From an uncultured Clostridia bacterium (GTDB lineage: Bacteria > Bacillota > Clostridia > Christensenellales > Aristaeellaceae): a DNA stretch of 6,380 bases. The stretch is from contig CAKUFB010000161.1 in assembly GCA_934647145.1 (NCBI GenBank), positions 1-6,380 of the forward strand. Reading direction: 5' to 3'. This document shows positions 1 to 5,200 of this stretch, in pieces; positions within the stretch are counted from its first letter, which is position 1; each line of letters begins with the position of its first letter. The notes below the pieces were generated by a model that was not told where the DNA came from, did not search any database, and saw only the letters and a program-made list of their open reading frames with translations. The position numbers and the translations under genes are program-made.

Positions 1-64
1 GCGCTAGATTCAGGTTCTAGTGTTCGCTAAGGACATGCAGGTTCAAGTCCTGTTTCCCGCACCA
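1..64 (+). tRNA. tRNA-Leu, anticodon CAG, 5' part outside window
   Basis: This is the 3' part of a leucine tRNA reading CUG codons. The anticodon stem pairs 4-8 with 16-20 (five pairs) around a seven-base loop, with anticodon CAG at 11-13. A long class II variable arm, typical of Leu/Ser/Tyr tRNAs, pairs 21-25 with 31-35 around loop 26-30. The T arm pairs 37-41 with 49-53 around loop TTCAAGT. Positions 54-60 are the 3' acceptor strand, 61 is the discriminator A, which fits tRNA-Leu, and CCA is encoded at 62-64. The D arm and the 5' acceptor strand lie left of the window. Anticodon and long arm together make the leucine identity firm. Confidence 0.95.
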
Positions 65-101
65 ATCCTCCGAACGAGCAATCGTCCGGAGGATTCTTTT
101 T
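64..101 (+). terminator. Intrinsic terminator of the tRNA-Leu gene
   Basis: A nine-pair perfect stem (64-72 with 87-95) continues, past one mismatch (73/86), into four more pairs (74-77 with 82-85) closed by a GCAA tetraloop. The stem is followed by C and five T residues (97-101). It starts at the last base of the tRNA CCA end, so it ends the tRNA transcript. Confidence 0.9.
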
Positions 102-118
102 GCGCAATTCGTATTCCC

Positions 119-142
119 GGGCGAAGTCGGGAGCGCCCTTTT
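119..142 (+). terminator. Possible second, weaker terminator
   Basis: GGGCG (119-123) can pair with CGCCC (134-138) around a ten-base loop, followed directly by TTTT (139-142). A competing stem (115-119 with 128-132) is also possible. It may back up the strong terminator just upstream. The stem is short and the T-run is only four bases, so the call is tentative. Confidence 0.3.
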
Positions 143-169
143 CCGCGATAATGGAACCGCGACGCGGCA

Positions 170-192
170 GAATTTTCGTTTCCCGAAAATTC
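170..192. repeat. Perfect 9-bp inverted repeat, 5-nt loop
   Basis: GAATTTTCG (170-178) and CGAAAATTC (184-192) are exact reverse complements around TTTCC. The right arm runs into the first three bases of the first 194-bp unit. In both full units another hairpin, of different sequence, sits in the same place just before the next TTCACTG. This one may therefore be the tail of an older, decayed unit. It could also be a protein-binding site or a stem in a transcript; no T-run follows directly. Confidence 0.6.
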
Positions 193-198
193 ACTGTG

Positions 199-217
199 AG
201 CGCGCCGCTTCTTTTTT
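199..217 (+). terminator. Short hairpin plus T-run, unit A
   Basis: AGCG (199-202), loop CGC, CGCT (206-209), then a T-rich run with six consecutive T (212-217). The form is that of a weak intrinsic terminator. The four-pair GC-rich stem is short, so efficiency would be low. The element recurs in all three units, which supports it. Confidence 0.35.
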
Positions 218-305
218 GTTTCCGCGACTTCTGCCCGAAGTCCGGCCCTTTGTGCGACCGCTGCGGCGGAAACGCACAGCACGGTTCGTTTTCTAAAAGT
301 AAGTG

Positions 306-334
306 CTGACATCCGCGGCAAAATCGCCTATGCT
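306..334 (+). promoter_or_regulatory. Sigma-A-like promoter in unit A
   Basis: CTGACA (306-311; five of six consensus bases) and TATGCT (329-334; four of six) are separated by exactly 17 bp. An A/T-rich patch (about 289-300) lies just upstream like an UP element. A start near 338-341 is expected. It is weaker than the copy in unit B because of the G in its -10 box. Confidence 0.45.
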
Positions 335-337
335 ATA

Positions 338-410
338 GGGAAAGCCTTCGCTTCGCATCATCTTGGGGAATTGGCCCCCGACATTCACTGCGAGCGCGCC
401 GCTTCTTTTT
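338..410 (+). ncRNA. Candidate small RNA from unit A (about 70 nt)
   Basis: This is the segment from the expected start of the unit A promoter to the T-run of unit B. It contains a GGGG/CCCC hairpin (365-368 with 375-378) and ends in the short hairpin plus T-run. No known RNA family is recognised. The ends are predicted only, and the weakness of the terminal hairpin keeps confidence low. Confidence 0.25.
393..410 (+). terminator. Short hairpin plus T-run, unit B
   Basis: Same element as at 199-217, with stem 393-396/400-403 and five T (406-410). It lies about 70 bases downstream of the predicted start of transcription from the unit A promoter and would end that transcript. Confidence 0.35.
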
Positions 411-498
411 GCTTCCGCGACTTCTGCCCGAAGTCCGGCTCTTTGTGCGACCGCTGCGGCGGAAACGCACAGCACGGTTCGTTTTCTAAAAGTAAGTG

Positions 499-527
499 CT
501 GACATCCGCGGCAAAATCGCCTATACT
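499..527 (+). promoter_or_regulatory. Sigma-A-like promoter in unit B
   Basis: CTGACA (499-504) and TATACT (522-527) each match the consensus at five of six positions, with 17 bp between them and an A/T-rich patch upstream. A start near 531-534 is expected. It is the best rightward promoter before the Nudix gene; I see none between 603 and 653. The -10 box lies inside the palindrome CCTATACTATAGG (520-532), which could also be an operator. Confidence 0.55.
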
Positions 528-530
528 ATA

Positions 531-602
531 GGGTAAGCCTCCGCTTCGCATCATTCCGAGGAATCGCCCGGACGTTCACTGCGAGCGCGTCGCTTCTTTT
601 TT
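531..602 (+). ncRNA. Candidate small RNA from unit B (about 70 nt)
   Basis: This segment is the counterpart of 338-410, from the unit B promoter to the T-run of unit C. Its middle differs in sequence from the unit A product but can still fold (555-558 with 569-572, or 553-556 with 561-564). If the T-run leaks, the same transcript is the 5' leader of the Nudix mRNA. Confidence 0.25.
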
Positions 603-603
603 G
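575..603. repeat. Partial third repeat unit C
   Basis: The TTCACTG start, the short hairpin and the T-run of the repeat recur, with one change turning the hairpin loop CGC into CGT. Past 603 the similarity fades; 612-627 may be a decayed continuation of the unit. The array ends here, 64 bases before the Nudix start codon. Confidence 0.75.
584..602 (+). terminator. Short hairpin plus T-run, unit C
   Basis: Stem 584-587/591-594 with loop CGT, then six T (597-602). It lies between the unit B promoter and the Nudix gene, so it would either end a short transcript or act as a leaky stop in the Nudix leader. Confidence 0.4.
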
Positions 604-653
604 CGCCGTGCTTTCCGATCTTCCCCGCCGGCGCATCCACCGACGCTTCTCTC

Positions 654-660
654 AAGGAGG
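654..660 (+). promoter_or_regulatory. Ribosome binding site of the Nudix gene
   Basis: AAGGAGG lies six bases before the ATG at 667. This near-perfect site sets the start at 667. An in-frame TTG at 601 would add 22 residues, but it lies inside the repeat T-run and has no binding site. Confidence 0.9.
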
Positions 661-666
661 CTGCCC

Positions 667-1131
667 ATGGACATTTCCTTTCGCGTGAACGGCGAAAAGT
701 TCAACTACCGCGTGTGCGGAATCCTCGTCTCGGACGGTAAAATCCTCGCAATGAAGGACGAGCGCTCGCCCTGCTATTACCTGCCCGGCGGGCGGGTCGC
801 GCTGGGCGAAACCGCCGAGCAGGCCGTGTGCCGGGAGCTTCGCGAGGAGCTCGCCGTCGAGGCGCGGATTGTGCGGCCGCTCTGGCTGCACCAGTCCTTT
901 TTCACCGAGGACGTGGATCATCTGCGCTATCACGAGCTGTGCCTGTACTTCCTGACGGAGGCGCTTTCCGCGCGCGCTCAGGCGTTCGACGGCGCGGAGG
1001 CCGGCCACAGGCACCGCTTCGAGTGGCTGCCCTTCGAGCGCCTGAAGGACGAGCACTTCTGCCCGCTCTTCCTGAAGGACGAGATTTTTCGCCTGCCCGC
1101 CTCGCTCACGCTGCTCACGACATACGAGTAA
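667..1131 (+). CDS. Nudix hydrolase
   Basis: A 154-residue soluble enzyme expected to hydrolyse a nucleoside diphosphate linked to another group. The Nudix box is clear at residues 42-64: G42, E48, then RELREE at 56-61, ending in L-A-V. The usual glycine near the box end is Ala63, which is a common variation. The metal-binding glutamates (E57, E60, E61) are all present. Upstream, the PGG at 40-42 and the KDERSPCYYLPGG stretch (30-42) resemble small single-domain Nudix proteins of the MutT type. There is no signal peptide or membrane segment. Length is normal for a single Nudix domain. The substrate cannot be told from sequence; nucleotide clean-up or ADP-ribose/sugar-nucleotide hydrolysis are all possible. 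The gene stands alone on this strand, behind the repeat array, and may use the unit B promoter. It ends 7 bp from the stop of the convergent deacetylase-like gene. Confidence 0.93.
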   Translation: MDISFRVNGEKFNYRVCGILVSDGKILAMKDERSPCYYLPGGRVALGETAEQAVCRELREELAVEARIVRPLWLHQSFFTEDVDHLRYHELCLYFLTEALSARAQAFDGAEAGHRHRFEWLPFERLKDEHFCPLFLKDEIFRLPASLTLLTTYE

Positions 1132-1140
1132 GGCGCGCCT
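1131..1140. repeat. 10-bp palindrome joining two convergent stop codons
   Basis: AGGCGCGCCT spans the last base of the Nudix stop codon, the 7-bp gap, and the first two bases (plus-strand order) of the opposite stop codon. It could form only a three-pair stem with a CGCG loop and no T-run follows on either strand, so it is not a convincing terminator. In GC-rich DNA it may be chance. Confidence 0.5.
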
Positions 1141-2242
1141 ACCCGCGCGCGTCCTCCTCGCGGATCATTTCGGACAGCGACGCGCTGCGGTAGCCGTGCG
1201 CCTGCATCCAGCGGGCCATCGTCAGTATGCGCTCGGCGTAGTCCGGCTCGTAGTTGAAGTAGTCCTCATAGAAGTACTGCTCGTGGATAACCATCTGGAT
1301 GAGCCTGCCCTCATGCGGACGGGTACACAGCGCGTCGAGCAGCGGCTCCACCCTGTCGGCGGTCAGCTCGAGCGCGTTGAGCACGAAGTCCAGCCGGGGC
1401 AGCACCACGTCCTCGTCCGCGTCATACCACCCCTCGCGCGTTTTGGCGTAGGCAACCTGCTCGGGCGTGAGGTGATAGGACACCAGCGTATTGCCCTGCT
1501 CGTCGAAGTCCAGATAGCCGCACAGCGCGCGGTAGCCCAATCCCCGCAGCGCGCGCACGCCGTCTGCCGTGCAGGCCCCGAAGTGCAGCGTCGTCGTGTC
1601 GCGCAGCACCTTTTTGCCCGCGAAGCGGATGATCTCCCGGATGCAGTCGCGCCCGTCGCGGTAGATTTCCTCATAGGATGCGCTGCGGTAGGGCGCGTTC
1701 GGGAACTCGCGCCGCGCGTGGAAGGTCAGGCTCAGCCAGTCGGCGTTGCGCTCGAATTCCTCGCGGAAGCGGTCGGTCATCATCGACAGGTTGAACGTCC
1801 CGTCCACGCTCTCGTAGAACAGGTTTATGTGTACCCGGCTGCCGTACTGCTCGTGCGCCCGGTGAAAGATCGCCAGTAAGGGGTTCTCGAAGATCGACTG
1901 ATACCTGTCCTGATTGCGCGTCAGGTCTTCAAAGCAGCGGATGCAGTCGTCCACGGTGAAGCGATAGGTCTTCTCCGCGTCCCTCAGGCGGAAGACGGTA
2001 ATCGCCGCCCGATTGCCCCGCTCGTCGCGCGCCTCCAGCCGCCCCCGCAGCGCGTCCAGCGGCACCTGGGCGCAGAACGCGCCCTGCTGATCCTTCTCGG
2101 CCCGCACGCCGTTGACGCACAGGCTGTCCGCGTCCGCGCGCACGCGAACCTGCGCGTAAAAGCGGCCCTCCCGCATTTCGCCGTCCGCGCCCTCGATCAG
2201 CAGATCGCCCGCCAGCGGCTGAAGAAACTGTATCTCGCTCAT
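1139..2242 (-). CDS. Polysaccharide deacetylase-like protein with N-terminal beta-rich domain
   Basis: A 367-residue protein without signal peptide or membrane segment. Residues 1 to about 90 look like a beta-sandwich (alternating strands, few helices). From about 93 on it resembles the NodB/polysaccharide deacetylase fold: YRFTVDD (93-99) takes the place of the usual TFDD metal/catalytic motif, LTFHA (172-176) takes the place of the motif with the metal histidine, and a late histidine (H320 in IHEQYFYEDYF) fits the C-terminal histidine motif. Only one histidine is present at the second motif, where classical enzymes have two, so the metal site may be altered or the protein may act on an unusual substrate. 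The start at 2242 is set by GGAGG eight bases upstream; an out-of-frame ATG overlaps at 2246, only four bases from that site. The gene follows the glucan synthase-like gene by 49 bp, suggesting a shared role in glucan modification or turnover. The fold is fairly sure; the reaction is inference. Confidence 0.8.
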   Translation of the reverse strand: MSEIQFLQPLAGDLLIEGADGEMREGRFYAQVRVRADADSLCVNGVRAEKDQQGAFCAQVPLDALRGRLEARDERGNRAAITVFRLRDAEKTYRFTVDDCIRCFEDLTRNQDRYQSIFENPLLAIFHRAHEQYGSRVHINLFYESVDGTFNLSMMTDRFREEFERNADWLSLTFHARREFPNAPYRSASYEEIYRDGRDCIREIIRFAGKKVLRDTTTLHFGACTADGVRALRGLGYRALCGYLDFDEQGNTLVSYHLTPEQVAYAKTREGWYDADEDVVLPRLDFVLNALELTADRVEPLLDALCTRPHEGRLIQMVIHEQYFYEDYFNYEPDYAERILTMARWMQAHGYRSASLSEMIREEDARG

Positions 2243-2250
2243 GCATGTTT

Positions 2251-2255
2251 CCTCC
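2251..2255 (-). promoter_or_regulatory. Ribosome binding site of the deacetylase-like gene
   Basis: GGAGG on the minus strand, eight bases before the ATG at 2242-2240 and only four before the out-of-frame ATG at 2246-2244. The spacing favours the start at 2242. Confidence 0.85.
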
Positions 2256-2266
2256 GTTTTTTCTCT

Positions 2267-2295
2267 ATTGTATCATACCCGCGCGGCTCTTTCAA
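2267..2295 (-). promoter_or_regulatory. Internal promoter for the deacetylase-like gene
   Basis: On the minus strand, TTGAAA (2295-2290) and TACAAT (2272-2267) are separated by 17 bp, and TGA directly before TACAAT makes an extended -10. The -35 box contains the stop codon of the upstream gene (2294-2292). Transcription should start near 2260, giving a leader of about 18 nt with the GGAGG. This A/T-rich spot stands out in a very GC-rich setting, which supports the call. The gene can thus be expressed apart from the large upstream gene. Confidence 0.6.
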
Positions 2296-5200
2296 CCGGT
2301 GCCTCCGACCGGGAAGCGCGCAATGTGCTCGCGCCCGTCGTCCTTCAGGCGCACCTCGTCCGCCGGCTCGCCGTCCAGCGTCACGCCCTCGCCGCCCCGG
2401 CAGGCGACGAGCGTGTATTTCGCCGCGCCCTTTTGCAGCACGACCGCTGCCTCCTGCCATCCGGCGGGCAGCTGCGCGCGCAGCTCGACCACGTCTCCCC
2501 GTTTTTTCAGGCCCATCAGCTCATGGTAGACCACCCGCAGCATCCAGGCCGCCGCGCCGGTGTACCAGCTCCAGCCGCCGCGTCCCTCGTGGGGCGGCTC
2601 GCCGTATACGTCGCCCGCGACGGCGTAGGGCTCCAGGCGGTAGCGCTCCGCCTTTTCTTCGGTGTCCGAGTGGGCGCAGGGCAGGATCGCGCGGAAGATT
2701 TTCCAGGCCTCCTCGGCCATCCCCAGCCTTGCCAGCGCCATGACCACCCAGCAGGCCGCGTGGGTATACTGTCCGCCGTTTTCGCGCACCCCGGGCGGAT
2801 AGCCCCGGATGTAGCCCGGGTCGACGTCCTCGCCGGTAAAGGGCGGCGTGAGCAGCTTAACGATCCCGCGCCCGGGCTCCCAGAGCTGCCGAAGCACCTC
2901 CTGCATGGCGGTGCGGGCGCGCACCTCATCCTGCCCGGCGAGTACCGCCCAACTCTGGCTGAGCGCGTCGATGCGGCACTGGGCGCATTTGCTGCCGCCC
3001 ACGGGCCTTCCGTCGTCGTCGATGGCGCGCAGGTACCAGCCGCCGTCCCAGGCATGGGTCTCGATCGCGTCGTGCAGCGCCCGGCAGCGCGCCTCGAGCG
3101 TCTCGCGTTCCTCGTCGGTGCAGTAGGGCATGAAGCCGCGCGCCGCCACCTGGTAAAACTCGCTCAGCCAGACGCTCTCGCCCTTTCCGCGCGCGCCGAT
3201 GCGGTTCATGCCGTCGTTCCAGTCGCCGCCGCCCATCAGCAGCAGCCCGTGTTCGCCCGGCCGGTACGCCCGCTCGAGCGCCCGCAGGCAGTGCTCCCTC
3301 AGCGGCCCAGCGGCCTCGCCGCAGCGCGCGGAGCCGTACCAGTCCTCCCGGCCGGGCTGGATTTCCTCGTTCGCCAGGTAGGGCGCCAGGCAGTCGAGCA
3401 CGTCCTCGTCGCCGGTTTCGCGCGCGTAAATCGCGGTCACATAGGGCAGGAACAGCAGGTCGTCCGAAATGTGCGTGCGCACGCCGTTCTGCGGGGCGTG
3501 CCACCAGTGCTGCACGTCGCCCGCCTCGAACTGGTGCGCCGCGCACAGGATCAGGTGGCTGCGCACCAGCTGCGGCTGCGCATAGAGCTGACTGAGCATG
3601 TCCTGTAGCTGATCGCGAAAGCCGATCGCCCCGCCCGACTGGTAGTACCCGGTGCGCCCCCAGATGCGCGAGGCGAGCGCCTGCGCGGGCAGCCAGCGGT
3701 TGACCAGCGCGCACAGCAGAGGATCTGGGGCCTGCAGCCGCATCTGCGACAGGTGATTTTCCCAAAATGCGGCGGTTTCCGCGCCCAGCGCCTCGCCGTC
3801 CGCGCCCAAGAGCAGCTCGTTCGCCTCCTCAAGGCTGTCCGCGCAGGCGATCAGCAGGCAGACCTTCGCGCAGCCGCCGGGCGCCAGCGTGATTTCGCCC
3901 CAAAGCAGGCCGTCCTTCGCCGCCGCGTCAATTCCCTTCAGGCAGGCCGCCGCCAGCGCGCCCGCGTCCCCTCGCGCCCAGAGGATTTCGCCGTCCGCGC
4001 CGGTCAGCGTGCGCCCCGCCGCCGCACCGGTCACGCCCAGGCACCAGTCGATTCGCGCGGTCATGCGGACGGTGCGGGTGCTCCCGCCCGCGTTTCGCAG
4101 GGTCAGAAGGTGCGCCCGGATGGGCAGCCTGACGTGCGCAAACTGCTCGTTCTCCCACGTAAAGCCGTCGGTTTCGCCGAAAAAGCGCGCCTTTCCGGGC
4201 GAAAACAGCGTCCGGCCAGGCAGAAGCGCCCTGCCGTCCAGCAAAAAGCACTCGGAGAAATCCTCCTGCAGCGTGTCGTTGGTAAAGGCGGTCAGCCGTC
4301 CGTTCCGGCTGTTTTTGTACCAGCTGAACCCGCCCCCGCGGGCGGTCACCAGCGCGCCCAGCGCCTGCCCGGCGAGCACATTGCACCAGGGCGCGGGAGT
4401 ATCCATGCGGCAGATCAGGTAGTCGCCCTCCCTCGTAAAACCGCCCCAGCCGTTGAAGGCGGCCAGCGCTTCGCCCGGCTCGGTCTCGCCCACGGGCAGC
4501 GCAGGCCGCTCGTGGGGCGCGCGAAAGCCGGCCAGCGCGCGCCGAAGCTGCATGGACAGCGGCCCCTCCTCTCCGGAGAGCTTCAGCGCCGCGTACGTTT
4601 CCAGCGCATCTCTCTGCGCCCCGGTCAGCGACTGCCCCTCCAGCAGGAACGCCCCGCCCGTCTGCCCCAGACTGCCGCCCAGGCAGCTGCCCGCGATCAT
4701 CGCGCGCAGTCGGTCGCGCACCGGCTGCTCGTAGTCGTTGCCGTACTCGTTGATCAGCACCAGGTCGCACGTCAGATTGTGCGCCTGATAAAACTCATGA
4801 AGCCTCAGCGCCTCGCGGGCCAGGCTCACCTGCTCGGCCGAGCGCACGCGCACAAGCACGATCGGCTGCTCGCCCGAAATCCCGATTTCCCACAGCGTCC
4901 GGGGCGAAACGTCTCCCCGGGGCGGACGGTCGGCGCGCAGATTGCCGCGCGGGAAGCACAGGAGCGCCGCCGCCTTCTCAAACAAATTGTACTGCGCCGC
5001 GCTGAGCGACAGGAAGCGTATCAGCGCGCGCTCCTGCGTCTCGGCCAGCTCGAGCGCGCGACGGGCGCAGTCCTCCCCGGCATGGGCGCGCAGGAACTCC
5101 TCCGGCCGGTCGGTCAGCGCGGTGAAAAAGGCCAGCGTGCGTTCCTCGCCCGGGCCGAGGTTCAGGCGAACCTGTATCGCCGAGGCCGGGTTCAGCGTGT

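Larger units (their letters stand above)
190..383. repeat. Tandem repeat unit A (194 bp)
   Basis: The unit starts at TTCACTG and is repeated directly by unit B. Over about the first 168 bases the two differ by six substitutions and one T inserted or deleted in a T-run (212-217). The last 20 or so bases diverge. Internal structure, left to right: AGCG-CGC-CGCT hairpin plus T-run (199-217); stem 226-231/237-242 with loop TGCCC; stem-loop 251-278 (TGTGCG with CGCACA, inner CCGC with GCGG); an A/T-rich patch (about 289-300); a promoter-like pair (306-334); and a G4/C4 hairpin (365-378). Reading frames open on both strands are broken by the 1-bp indel and the unit lengths are not multiples of three, so it is judged non-coding. 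Confidence 0.9.
384..574. repeat. Tandem repeat unit B (191 bp)
   Basis: This is the second copy of unit A, with the same elements 193-194 bases to the right: hairpin plus T-run (393-410), stem 419-424/430-435, stem-loop 444-471, promoter-like pair (499-527), and a tail hairpin (555-558 with 569-572) of different sequence from the one in unit A. The block from about 442 to 524 matches unit A exactly. Such close identity points to recent duplication or gene conversion. Whether the unit occurs elsewhere in the genome cannot be seen here. Confidence 0.9.

Noticed and set aside
100..309. Rightward 69-residue frame with several cysteines
   Set aside because: It starts inside the tRNA terminator T-run with no binding site, and unit B shifts to another frame for the same DNA. 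No sign of protein-level conservation.
1..400. Integration site or mobile element at the tRNA-Leu 3' end
   Set aside because: No second copy of the tRNA 3' end and no integrase or transposase is visible in the window. The downstream repeats show no terminal inverted repeats or target duplications.
43..514. Two leftward reading frames (43-321 and 293-514) sharing the same first 34 residues
   Set aside because: The shared part is just the DNA repeat. It is open on both strands and in several frames because it is GC-rich. The 1-bp indel in the T-run shifts the frame between copies, starts are TTG without a binding site, and the first frame runs into the terminator and tRNA.
190..574. CRISPR array
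   Set aside because: Units are about 190 bp and nearly identical throughout, without the short repeat and unique spacer pattern, and no cas genes are present.
608..622. Sequence resembling the end of a sequencing adapter (GTGCTTTCCGATCT)
   Set aside because: It differs from the adapter by a missing base, lies within continuous sequence, and may be decayed repeat (TTTCCG...CTTC...CCCG order as in the units). Treated as chance.
1196..1879. Rightward 227-residue frame opposite the deacetylase-like gene
   Set aside because: Shadow of the real gene; no ribosome binding site and biased composition.
2241..3608. Long rightward frame of 455 residues opposite the glucan synthase-like gene
   Set aside because: It is antisense to a clearly recognised GH94 coding region, has low-complexity composition rich in Ala, Arg, Val and Pro, and is a normal by-product of GC-rich codon use.
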